The position numbers were made by a program, and so were the translations under genes. DNA of 64,000 nt, taken from contig CM051459.1 of NCBI GenBank assembly GCA_028095005.1, forward strand, positions 116,161,431 to 116,225,430, written 5' to 3'. Origin of the DNA: Rhynchospora pubera. Taxonomy: Eukaryota; Streptophyta; Magnoliopsida; Poales; Cyperaceae. How positions within the stretch are numbered: the stretch's first letter is position 1; every line of letters starts with the position of its first letter. This document shows positions 11,484 through 22,875 of the stretch, in pieces. The notes below the pieces were generated by a model. The model was given only the letters and a program-made list of their open reading frames with translations. It made no database searches and had not been told where the DNA came from.

Positions 11484-12600
11484 TAAACAAAATATATGTT
11501 CATAAAAAATATAGAAAATAATTAATACTAAGTATTTTGTACCTTTTATTTTAAATTACGTGAACTATAGATAATAAGTTGTAATAATAGAACTTGCATA
11601 GGACTCGACGGAGGCTTGTATTTGATCAATATAACAAGATTTGTATTTCATTTAAAAATATCGATGATCAAATTATTTCTTTTATGTCAGTACTATCAAA
11701 TAAAATGCGATGCACATTTCAAATAATAACCTTACCTTCTTATGAATTTTTAATATGTACTTCACACTTCACATTTAATGGCTTGAATCCACTGAATGGG
11801 TATGAAAATAATTATTTTATTATTTTTAGCAAATTATTAATATTGTTAGTATATTATGAAATTATATTTGAATCATCATTTGCCAAAATATTGTAGTACT
11901 TTCTTTCCGGAGCTTACATCATGTATATAATCCTTTGTCAAAATTAATTAAATTAGTACATTTATAATTATATTAGTAGCATAAATTATATTTACTAGAA
12001 ATTAATCAGACTAAACCTAGGACATCTTATAACTGTTAGAATAAAAACAAAGTTTTTTCTGATAACTTATATTTTTATTACTTGTAAAAATTTTAATGTG
12101 ATTTTTATAGAACAGGTATATCGAAGTTGGATTAGGATGTACTAATACGTACTATTATTGAAACACATTTTTATACTATATAGAGATGTCAAAGGTGTCC
12201 ATCATTGTATTTAGTATTTAACATACAATTCATGTTTTGTTGGACAAAGATCACTAACTTATGTTTCCAAACATACATAAGGTGAATGTGTTCTTATATT
12301 AACATTGATGCAGCAAAGGTTCACATTGATGCAGAAAGGGTTCAGTTTGATAAGAAGAATGAAGGGAGCTTCCTACGGGAATTCCACCTGAAATCACACC
12401 ACTGCAATCTACATAGAAATGTGATCCAATTAAAGATATGTAACCTACAACTTTATACAAAGAAAGGTGAACGGAAAAACAATAAAAAACAAAAATTCCG
12501 TGATTTTGATAAAAGAATGACCAATTAAAATAAAGAAAAAATATATATATATTTGATGTAATCTGCCACTTTGATTGAAATTACCGAAAGACACTGAGGA
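11484..12600. other. AT-rich DNA, no gene seen
   Basis: An open frame of about 100 codons at 11594-11896 is very AT-rich and lacks any recognisable domain. A 20-bp tandem duplication containing ACATTGATGCAG sits at about 12302-12345. Confidence 0.5.
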
Positions 12601-12655
12601 GATGAGGCGGAGGTGCTTGGAGAGGAGATGAGGCGAAAGTGCTTGGAGAGGAGAA
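12600..12655. repeat. Short GA-rich tandem repeat
   Basis: Two units of about 26-30 bp containing GAGATGAGGCG and GTGCTTGGAGAG. The open frames on both strands here follow from this low-complexity repeat and are not annotated as genes. Confidence 0.6.
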
Positions 12656-13586
12656 GGATGGAGATGGAGATGGAGAGAGAGAAAAGGCGAGGGCTCGTAG
12701 GGGATCCATATCCTCTGGAAATCCTTTTGAGTGGACATCTCTAGTCGCTGGCCGTCCGATCAAAATGAACGGTCCGATCTTAAACGCTCCATTTATTCCT
12801 CAAAACAAAAAAAATTTACACGCTAAAAGATTACGAAATTCACGGAAGTACGGCGCGTAACCCTCTTTTTCTTCTCCGACATAACGATCGTGCCCCAAAA
12901 CCAATCGACAGAAGTAAGAAGGAGCTTCCTCTCTTACCTTTTGCACCATACGAGTCTGAGGTAATTTAATTTTTGCAATCATCAATTTCGAGTGATATGG
13001 ATGGATTATACTTCTTAGAAAAAGGCCAAATTTCTGGTGTGATTTCCATAATCCTCAATTACGAGCCTGGCATTTCAATTATTCAAGAAAATTTGGTTTT
13101 GTATGAAACATTACATTTGTACGTAGAAAGGAGAAGGAGATCAAGGAGGCATCTGAAGCCAAGAGACATTGCATTTATATGAAGCAAGCTATTTAACCTT
13201 GTTGGAGGTAAACATTAGAATACTACTTAATTCCAAGGTTCATTTGTATGTATTAGATGATGTACCGGTGATCTCAAAGCACACAACGCCTTACTTTGTA
13301 CTCGAATGATCAATTATTCAATAAATAAAATCATCTCTTACATTTACAGTTTCTATTGGTCTCTAGTTTACTAGTACAAGAAACTGTTTTAAGATTCTTT
13401 CAATATGAAGCATCTATACTGTATTAATTTTTTATTTCATTACAAAACAATTTTATCATTTCATTTCATTCTTCATCTATACTGTATTGATCTTCCATAA
13501 TATTTCTGTTCTTAATAACAGTTTTAGTTTGCTTAAATCCGTTACTTATTAGTTGGAATTGTAAATTTTTTTTATTTATTACTTTC

Positions 13587-14230
13587 ATGAAGGTTATGGA
13601 AGAACAACAAGATGATTTTGTACCTCGTTTGGATATGGAATATCCAACAATGGATGAAGCATGGTCGGCTTGGAATTACTATGGTGGAAGAATTGGATTT
13701 GGAGTAAGAAAGAGCCATGAAACTAAGAGCAAAATAGATAATGTAATTATATCAAAGTTTTATGTGTGCTCTTGTGAAGGTAAAGTAGATAAGCGAGATC
13801 ATTTGACAAAGAACCCAAGAGTGGAGACGCGGACCGGTTGTCAAGCCCATTTACTAATAAAATTAGATAGAGAACTCTAAAAATTTAAAGTTGTGGACTT
13901 TGTTTCCGAGCACAACCACCTTCTCCAACCGCCCGAAGCTTGTTATCTAATACCAAGCTAACGAAAAGTACCCAAAATAGCGAGATTTGACATTCAAATA
14001 GCCGCTAGTTCGGGAATTAGTCCAAAAGATGCCCATGAGCTACATAGTAGACAACACGGTGGAATCTGAGGCATTAGTTACACAATGGTAGATCATAACA
14101 ATTGCTTGAGGAATATACGTAAGAAATCAATGCAATATGGGGCAAATTGAGGCTGTCAAGTCATGGCTAATATTGGAGATCAATTACTTTCCACTCAATG
14201 TGACCAGAATCTGCAATTTCAGTTCGGATC
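13587..14230 (+). pseudogene. FAR1-type DNA-binding domain, broken
   Basis: An open stretch of 97 codons starts at 13587 and reads as the N-terminal zinc-chelating domain of FAR1/FRS proteins, which derive from Mutator-like transposases: a leading EEQQDDFVPRLDMEYPTMDEA, then YYGGRIGFGVRKS, and the Cys/His part CSCEGK...GCQAHLLIKL. The same frame continues past a stop at 13878 with DFVSEHNHLLQPPEACYLIP, which supplies the expected HNH half, and then past more stops to about 14230. FAR1 proteins act as transcription factors in light signalling, but the transposase core and SWIM zinc finger expected downstream are absent. It is most likely a truncated pseudogene of an FRS gene or a MULE. Confidence 0.8.
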
Positions 14231-14239
14231 AGTGCTTTG

Positions 14240-15680
14240 ATGTTTGTTTTATTCATTCAGCTTTTTATGTATGCTTTGAATAAGCAAATATGCTACTACT
14301 TAGTTACTGTCTTTTACCATGCTTAGGTACTGTCTTATGTACCAATTTCAAATGGACTCATCGGGCACTTGTGGGCTCGGACACACATATATAGGTTAAT
14401 ATGTAGGTGATTCATATTTATTATTTAATTATAAAGTTAAGATAGCTAAATTGAGTGTTCATTAAATATAAATACGCAAAAAAAAGAGGCTTAATCATAA
14501 TTTGGGTATAGATAAAATGAAGAAAATTCTTGTCAGAGATGCAAACAATGTACCAATCAGAAAATAAAATGAACAAAAAATCAGAAAGACACTGATACGC
14601 AAAATAAAGTTTTTTGAGTAATAATCAGGTGCTCAGTATGGCAACAGATCTTGAAGTCATAACATTGGTTAAATAAAGAAACATACTAACCAAATCAATT
14701 ATAAAGCTGAAAATAGAAACTTCATTCTAATCAATATCTTCAAATTAACCCAATTTACATTGACAATGCAAAATAGAGATTTCATTCTAACCAATTACAT
14801 TGAAGTCATAACATCCCTGGTCAGTGGTCACATATGACATTGCAATATCTTCAAATTAAACAAGAACTCGTACTTGTAAGTATCCATCCAAACAATTTAC
14901 ATTGACTAAACAAGATAAGCTTAATTTAAATAGACTAAACATCAAAAAACGCCATATCTACTTCATTATCACGTCGCCATGCTAGCATCACCTGAGCCAC
15001 CGTCTATGTGAACACCTTCTGTATCAGTACCTCTGTAACAGCACAACAGCACGTCAACACCTCATATATCAGTACCACATAGGCTGTACCTAAATAAGAA
15101 GATATGTAATTAAAAGTTCTAAAGAGGTGACAACCTGAAACAAGACAATTGCCTTTCTAATTTGTTATTCCTTAAATCATGAAAAATAATAAATTAGAAA
15201 GATTCAATTTTGTTTATTATACTAAGAAGAGGTTGCAATTTTGTCTGTTTCATACATGCACATCACCTTACTCAACATCTCTCAACACACAGAGGACACT
15301 CACGGAATTTGTGTCGATAGGCAAAGGATGGATATTGGTCCAAGTATGAACTCTATGTTGTATGCAACTATGCATTGAATTTGTTTCTATATGAAACAAA
15401 TAGCAGTAACATAATAAATAAATAAATAAATAAATAAATAAGCCTAACTTTAAGCCCAAATTAGATTTCTCTATGCAAATTGCATCAATTAAGCCAATTG
15501 TATACACTATATTTACCTGTGCAATTGAGCATAAGGCCTACTTGTTGAAAGGCACAAAAAATTGAAACAAGAATAAAATGTAGTTACTGGCTTCAAAAGA
15601 GGTGAAATAAAAGGAAAACAACAAACCGTTCTCTGGCCATAGCCAACAACTTCAAAGGAGTTGTTGGAGCCAGGCTACTG
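14240..15680. other. AT-rich DNA with a small AAAT microsatellite
   Basis: No gene is supported. A tetranucleotide run (AAAT)n lies at about 15412-15440. Confidence 0.5.
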
Positions 15681-15968
15681 TAGACCAAGGCACCTCTGGA
15701 TGAGGCGGAGGTACTCAACGACAACCGACAGGATGGTCCCACTGCTCAGCGCGAAGCTTCGCCTCTCCATCTGATGCGAGGCAGAAGCAGGCGTCGCGTG
15801 CATCTGTCACAGCAAGGGAGAACTTCGAGGAGAGAAAGGGTGAGTTATAAGGGTCGAGACGATTGTTTGGACCTTTTTATCGTCGCCGAAGAAATAAACT
15901 GAAGGGCCGCGAGAAAGGGAAGATCTCATATGAAGAGAGAAGAATTCATATGAATTTCTATTCACGCG

Positions 15969-16060
15969 AAGGTTTATTATTTTGTGAGTCCTTTCTTTCC
16001 AGCAGGCGCAATCCCCTGCTGTTAATTACCTCGGGAATAACCGCGAGAACCTCTGATTAA
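15969..16060. repeat. Direct repeat A with internal hairpin, copy 1
   Basis: About 90 bases that recur at 19820-19912 with roughly 80 percent identity by eye (GGTTTATTATTT, CCTTTCTTTCCAG, GTTAATTACCTC). It contains a hairpin CAGCAGG (16000-16006) / CCTGCTG (16015-16021). The spacing of 3.85 kb would suit the two ends of a retroelement, but TG...CA edges and a primer site were not found. Confidence 0.6.
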
Positions 16061-18110
16061 GGGTTTCGAAGAATTATATGTGTCTAGGCTAAAAGAGTTG
16101 TGAATCGTAACTTGTTGGTGATTATGCATGTGACATTTGCTCATGAGATTTTTATGGTAAGTTAAGATTTTAAATTTTAAATTTAACTTGAACCATAATG
16201 GTAAATTACCGACCAGTCCATTAGTCGATCAAATACCGCTTTGTTTTGGAGTTGAGATATTTGTTCACATTTTTTACACTTGATTTAGGACTTGAGTTAT
16301 TTGTTCTCGAATCCTACGAAGTACCAGGTTCTAAGTACAGAGCATATTGTTGACTCAGAAACGAGAACTTCGCAAAGTTAGGGTCAAGAGTGTAACCGCA
16401 CTAGTCACTCAGGCGCAATAACCTTACAACTCGTATGTTGAATGCAAAGAAGGCCGCTGATTCAGGTGATGAGGGAACTTTATGATCAAACTGGGGTTTG
16501 GTCCAGTTAGACCGCTTTTGATTTTATTTGGCATTTATTTGGGTGTAACTTGAGTTAATTTGAACTCAAATTATAATTTGGTTTCACTTTTGTTAATTTA
16601 AATCAATTTAGATTCAAATTATATTAGTTCGAGACGATTTGGGGCCTCAAACTAAATTCTAGATAACTTGAGTGTATTTGATACTCAAGTTAGTTTTGAT
16701 TTGGATTTGATACAATTTGAGTCAAATTAGACTCAAATCAAAATTTGGTTTATTTTGGTTTGCATTTGTGTCAATTTAAACTCAAATCAGAATTTTACCA
16801 CAAATTTCAAATGATGAAGTCACATAATTTTGTTCCATTTTTATGGACTTTTCAGAATTTCTAAAGAAATTTCAATTTAATTTGAATTTCACATGATGCA
16901 TTACGATGAAAATGATCAAAGTCGGATTTGACCAATCTTTTGATGATTTTGACACCAAATGATCCATGAAACTAAAATCTTTAGAATTTTCTGTGTTTTG
17001 AGGTATTTCATTTGAGGTTTTTCAAATTTTCTATGAATTTTGATGGATTTTGACATTTAGACAAGTTTGGGAATTTTCTGGACTTTGCACTTTGGACAGG
17101 ACCAACCAGACTTCTAATCAGTTTAAAATTGGAAAAGAGTATCTTTGCTTCATCAAAAATCCTGAAACCCGATTCATTTGAAAGAAGACTCAGAGAGAAT
17201 TTTTAATATCATTTTTACAAGATTTTCAGAATTTGTTTCATTAGGCTTTGGGGTTGATCTTTTAGGGTCATTTTCTGAAAAAAACAGTTTTATCAGTTAA
17301 CATGACCTTTGGTCACTGTTTCAATGACTGTTTTTGTTCTGTTTTGAATTTTTACATGAGGTTTATTTTATTTGAAACTAGACTTCAAGAGAGAAATTTT
17401 TATATCTAGTATGGATTTTTCTGACTTGATTTGGTATTTTTATAGAAATTTGAAATCTAGGCCAACATTCTGAAAACAGTTTTCCTGGACAGACAGACCT
17501 TGGTTCGGTTTTTGAATATTCATTTGCTCTCTGTTTACAGTTATGATTTGAAACTATACATCCTGAGGCAGTTACAGTAATTTTCGTAGAAGTTTTAGAG
17601 ATTTATTTCAAAGGTTTCAAAGCATGAACTTTCAGACATATTTGCTGTCACGATTTGCTGGCACAGGTTTTCTGAAACTTAATTTCTGTCTGACTTCAAA
17701 AATTCGTTATAAATAATCTGTAAATCCAAAAATTCTAAAATTTTTACAGAAGAGGTGTACTTTCGTGTTTCATATGCATTTAAAATTTCAATTGATTCTG
17801 TTTAACCGTTTTTGAAATAAAAAAGATTTCGTAAAACTGTCTTTTTGCCCGTTGTACCAGAAACTGTGCAGAGTTCAGTTTTAATATTTGCCACTATACA
17901 ATACTCATCATTTTTACCAGCAAGCACCTAATCTTCATCATGGAACTTCAGAATCCATTTTTCTGTTATAAACTGTTGCTAAGAAAGATCAATTTCTGAG
18001 TAAATTTTGACAACATATCGTTTCTTTTATGTCATCATCAAATCTTTTGCTGTCCTTTGATTAACTTTTCTATGCAATTAAGCCACGCTCCACAGATGGA
18101 TAATTGCCTT
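16061..18110. other. Unassigned noncoding DNA
   Basis: No reading frame is supported. Words like TTTGAGTCAAATTAGACTCAAAT recur with inverted partners between about 16540 and 16780, so this stretch too tends to fold, but I could not define an element. Confidence 0.4.
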
Positions 18111-18138
18111 GAAAATTGATCAAAAGATCAGCCTTGAG

Positions 18139-18570
18139 AAAAAGGAAAGCCAAAGCTGTGCTAAGGCACCTTTTAATCAAGTTTATATCATACGAGGATC
18201 AAAGCTGTGCTAAGATCCCACTCGACTTTATCTCCACACAATCTGTTTGTTATTGCATACTTCTTCAAAGCTATGCTAAGTCGAAGTATAAAATACAAAC
18301 ATATTGTAAACAAAGTGTAAACTAGTCATTTACTCAGAAATTAATCAAGAGCCCAAAGCTGTGCTAAGGTCTCATCCTTTTCTTTTAATTTTATCAGATT
18401 TAACAAAGATGGATTTGCTAAATGAGTGTAATTGAACATGTAATCAAATCAGATTGTAAACAGGAGACCAAAGCTGTCCTAAGATCTCTTTTCTTTTTTA
18501 TTTCAATCACGTTTTGATAAAGTTAGTTTGCTCTTCTGAATTTCTTCAAAGCTATGCTAAGTCGAAATCC
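18139..18570. repeat. Six dispersed hairpins with one conserved loop
   Basis: The loop AAAGCTGTGCTAA (or a one-base variant) occurs six times, at about 18152, 18201, 18267, 18355, 18470 and 18548. Each is flanked by different but self-complementary arms: AAAAGG..GCC with GGC.CCTTTT, GGATC with GATCC, ATACTTC with GAAGTAT, GAG.CC with GG.CTC, GAGA with TCTC, and ATTTC with GAAAT. Spacing is irregular (about 50-115 bases). No protein or known RNA family is recognised. What it does is unknown. Confidence 0.75.
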
Positions 18571-19458
18571 AAAACAGAAATTGAAAGCAAATTGTCACGG
18601 CACATAATAAAATGAATTTCATACATAAATCAAAACTAAAATACTAATACACAAAATATAAAATAGAAGAATTCCTTCCATTAACAGTAGGAGAAAGATT
18701 TTACAAACCCATACAAACCTTTGAATGCTTTTGATTTCTGTTTGTTTTCTCTCTATATTTTTACAAGAATTTCTCTCTCTCACTGGTTAGTTTTTTTTTT
18801 TTTCTCTTTTTCTCTCAACAGATGCTCTTTTTCTTGTGTCTTCTGTTTTCTCTTCCCCCCTTTCCCGTGCAGATCTCTTTCTTTTTATATCCATCCTGGC
18901 GGTTATTATTTTTTTTAATATGAACAGCTCATGTGCTGACATGGCAAGCATCCGATTGGTTCTTTCAAACTATCATGAGAACGTGGGTAGTTATGGTAGC
19001 CTTTGACATCTCTTGGATGATTTCTTAGGCGGCAATTCCTTTATGCTTGTCTGTTTCCATCTCCAGGGACATCAGATCAAACTCACCGTCATTTTTTTGT
19101 GAGCAGGGCTTCAATTCTTTGGACGGGGCTTTCTTTCTTTTTTTTTTTTTGTTGGGCCTTGCGAATAAGGCTAGGACTTCAACTTCGGAGCTGATACGGC
19201 ACATCTCCCATTTTGGGAATGTATAAGTGACATCTCAACAAAATGACATCCTTTGACATCCTACATTTAAATTGATTCAAGACCCCCAATAATGTACCCA
19301 AAAGAAACAACATAAGGATAAAATTTTAAACATAATTTTTCATAGAAGGTATAATCGAACCCGAAATGCTGACCTAAAATATTTGAATAAAAACCATTTA
19401 GAAATTAAGATTGGACATATAATATTGTTAAAAACATCACTAATATTTAATTTTCTTT

Positions 19459-19797
19459 ATGAACGACTGGCGTATTACTTCACAAACTGAACCATACCGA
19501 AGTGCTCTCGCAGCTACCGAATCCATTGAAGAACCCCTTGTAGGTTTCATTAAACCTTCAGAAGTAACACAGAAGAGTACCACGGCAATTATAAAGCAAA
19601 ACAACACAATCATTCAGCTGTTGGTAAAAATAAGCGAAAACCTCTCCGATTGTAAAGAAGTGTCTCGCACTTTTTCACGGCCCTCGGATCAACAGAGGAA
19701 AATCCGGTCTCGGATTGAGGGGCAAAAAAGAATGCGGATCATATACCCCTCGCGAGCCTCAAGAGGCCGGTACCGATACCATCCCGAAGCGCGGTAA
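19459..19797 (+). pseudogene. Possible pararetrovirus ORF1-like fragment
   Basis: 112 codons from an ATG. Residues ~13-65 form a mainly helical, heptad-like stretch (FIKPSEVTQKSTTAIIKQNN then TIIQLLVKISENL) whose composition and length resemble the small first protein of badnaviruses, the ORF missing from the viral insertion 8 kb downstream. The last ~45 residues are Arg-rich and look unrelated, perhaps read into flanking repeat DNA. The assignment rests on general resemblance only; it could equally be a chance open frame in a retroelement. Confidence 0.35.
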
Positions 19798-19819
19798 CTG
19801 TACGGTCTTGAGTTCTCAC

Positions 19820-19935
19820 GAGGGTTTATTATTTGAAGGGGTCCTTTCTTTCCAGTAGGCGCAAGCCCCTACTGTTAATTACCTCCGACATGGTCAGGAG
19901 CACCTCTAGATCGGGAAAATCAAAGGATTGTGTGT
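19820..19935. repeat. Direct repeat A with internal hairpin, copy 2
   Basis: Partner of 15969-16060. Its hairpin is CAGTAGG (19853-19859) / CCTACTG (19868-19874): relative to copy 1, both arms changed (C to T on the left, G to A on the right) so that pairing is kept. Confidence 0.6.
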
Positions 19936-20299
19936 CGTGAGCTGTTAGGGAATTGTAAATATGCAATTAGCGGTCCTATCATGCATTTATATTATTTTTT
20001 TTATATATTTTTTATTATTATTAATATTACTACTATAATGAAATATTAATATATCATATTGTTATATTTTTTTTGTGGACTTTGGATTGCAGGGGACAAC
20101 AGTCTCTAGAATTCTTAGCTTGTAGAGGTTTCGGTTGACTGCCGTCGCTGGACATTTGTAATCTTCTCATTTTTCGAGTTCTCCTTGTAATGTGAAGAAT
20201 CAAGGTTTAGGCTCTTTTGATACTTAATTTTGTATTTATAAGGCATGGACTTCCCGTAGTGGGTTTCTTAGACTTCCTGTTGATCTTTGTCGAGGTTGT

Positions 20300-22315
20300 C
20301 TGAAAGTAACATCTGATTCCTGATCAGATCGTTAAATTTGGTTGGTGCGGTGCTTGAGGTTGTTTTCTTCTTTTTTTTTTTGGAGTTGACATCAGGCCCC
20401 TGGGCTTGTGGATGTTAAAGACGCCGGACCCCTGGGTTTATGGGCGTTAAAATCTTATGCGCGCGGGTGCGACCCGAGTATGTTGCCCCTTGACCTTTCC
20501 CGGGAAGCGGGGTGACGCTCGTTCGATGGGCATAGAGCGTTAAGTGACATCTGGTACCTGTCCAAGACGTTCAATAGACGAAGTGGCTTCTGTTAAAAGT
20601 GACATTTGGCGATGTTCAAAGTGACGATTCGGTTTGCTCCCGAAGCGTTGAAGTGACATTTGGCAATGTTCGATTTCTTTTTCTTGGGATGATACTCGGT
20701 TTCCAGCCAAGATATCAAATAAACGGTTCTCTTGTCACTTGAAGCGTTGCGTTGATACATGGTTTCCAGCCATGATATCAAGTAGACGATCCAGTTGCCA
20801 TTTGAAGCGTTGAAGTGGTATCTAGGTTTCATCCAAGGTATCAGGGGAACGATTCGACTGTCACTTGAATCGTTAAGACATCTGGTTGCCAATCAGACGT
20901 TGAGTGACGTTCCGATCTCCACGCAAAGTACTGAGGTGATATCTAGTAGCCAGCCAGACTATCAAACAGATACTCCAATTGTTGTTCAGAGCGTTCAGGA
21001 GACATTTGGTTGCTATTCAGACATTGAGTAGACGGTTCAATCATCATTCGAGATACTGAGGTGATATCTGGTATCCAGCCAAGATATCCCACAGGTTATC
21101 CGATTGTTGCTTGAGGTGTCGACTGTGCATCTGGTCGCAAGTCAAATATCTAGGAATCGATTCAGCTGCCACCTGAATCGAAGACGCTTGGTTGCCAGCC
21201 AAGTGTTAAGTGCCTATTCGATTATCATCCGGAGTATTGAGGTGATACCTGGTATCCAGCCAAGGTACCAAACAATTGGTCCGATTGCTATTCGAGTCGT
21301 TTAGAAGTGACATCTGGGTGCCAATCAGATGTTCCCTTCCGATTCGATCATAATTGAGACTCTGAAGTGATATCTGGTAGCCAGCCAGCTTATCAGACAG
21401 ATGACTCGATTATTCTTCGAAGCGTTGAAGTGACGTCCACTCGCCAATCAGATAAGTAACAATTCGATCCTCACTCAGAGTATTGAGGTGATACCTGGTA
21501 GCCAGCCGAGGCATCAAACAATAGTTTGACTGTTATTCGAAATGTTGAAAGGAATATGATTGCTAGTCGGACGTTCAATGGACAGTTCAGCTACCACCTG
21601 AAGTGTCCGAATTTCATCTGGATGCCAGTCAGAAAGTGACGTTTGTTCGCTAATCGGGTATTGAGCAGACAGTTCGATCCTCCTTTGGAATACTCTGATG
21701 ATACTTGGTAGCCAGCCGAGATATCATGCAGATAGTCCAAGTGTTACTCGAATCCTCGCAAGGAACCCTGATTGCTATTCAAACGTTCAGTAGATAGTTC
21801 AGCTGCCACCTGATATATCCAAGGTTTCAACGGTTCGGCTCTCACCCGAAGCATTGAAACTATCCTTCGCCAGACCCTTGGGTTTGTGGGCGTTCAAAAA
21901 TCTTATGCGCGCGGGTGCTACCTAAGTCAGCTGCCCCTTGGCTTCCCTAGGTGCGGGTGACAATTGGTTCTCGATCATAGGAGCGTTCCTCTGACGCTCA
22001 GTCTCTGACCAATCGTTCAATGTGACGTAATACTTGACATCTAGGCAAGACAAGTCACTCAAATGACGCTAAGCGTTCAAATAACGTCCGGCTACCAACC
22101 GGTACGTCATAGACAGTTGGTTCTCGATCATGGGAGTGTTCCTCTGACACTCAGTCTCTGACCAGCTGTTGAAGCTTCGCTTGATTCCTGATCAAGCGTC
22201 AATGCGACATAGTGCTTGGCATTTAGCCAAGAAAAGTCAATAAGGTGACGCTCGACAATCTTTGCGAGTGTTCAGGTAATGTCCGGCTTCCGACCGGAAC
22301 ATTGTAATTTCCCTC
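20300..22315. repeat. Degenerate array of hairpin units, about 60 bp each
   Basis: Roughly twenty to thirty diverged units. Many contain a hairpin with a TGGTAGCCAGCCA-like centre (for example arms GATATCT at 21063 and AGATATC at 21082) followed by a second hairpin (AACGATTC 20848-20855 with GAATCGTT 20867-20874; CGATTCAG 21158-21165 with CTGAATCG 21173-21180). Others share the loop TCCTG: ATCTGAT/ATCAGAT at 20311-20329 and CGCTTGAT/ATCAAGCG at 22178-22198. GC content is higher than in the surroundings. Short open frames inside it (20593-21304, both strands) are by-products of the repeat. A related non-hairpin block recurs at about 20430-20515 and 21865-21955 (CTTATGCGCGCGGGTGC). Confidence 0.75.
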
Positions 22316-22565
22316 CAGCACCGAAAGAGGTAAGTTTTGTTGTGTGAGATCTGGTTGTTGATTTAAAAGATAGACCAAGTCAACATTACTGAGTTGTTTG
22401 AGACATAAGTAATATGACTAAGGAACATGTTGAAGGTTTCTGAATGAGGATATTATTTGGGTAAGGATTATGGATCCATCTGAAGTGGTGATATGATGCG
22501 GGATAAGGTCTTTAATATAATCTGAGGGAGTCGTTTACAGCAACAGTGTTGGCCTCGATATATCC

Positions 22566-22875
22566 TTGGCGGTTAGATTGCAAACACTCAAGTTAGGACC
22601 TCCTGCCTTCTTGAGAGAGCGGGTGCCTTAGATGATCGTAGACTCCTGAAATAAAAGTATGATCTTTTCCCAAAGGTACGGGTATGATGATGTGGAATTT
22701 GTCCATGGTGACAATATTTGCATATCTTTGATAGGATCATAATGCTGTGTGCCTGTGTCGGCGGTGTAGGCAGACGTTTATCTTTGGCGGGTAGATTGCA
22801 TACACTCAAGATAGGACCTCCTGCCTTCTCGAGAGAGCGGGTGCCTTTGATAATCGTGGCTTCCATCGTCTCAGC
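22566..22875. repeat. Direct duplication about 215 bp apart
   Basis: About 95 bases at 22566-22660 recur at 22781-22875; the shared part includes GGACCTCCTGCCTTCT and GAGAGAGCGGGTGCCTT. No element boundary is visible. Confidence 0.75.

Noticed and set aside
12302..12345. GATGCAG repeats as the missing second CACTA end
   Set aside because: There is no TGTAGTG terminus next to them and only two repeats are present.
12445..12763. Two overlapping minus-strand frames rich in Ser, Pro and Leu
   Set aside because: They come from the GA-rich tandem repeat and have no domain.
18139..22315. CRISPR-like look of spaced short repeats
   Set aside because: Spacing is irregular, repeats are hairpins with variable arms, there are no cas genes, and the DNA is plant nuclear.
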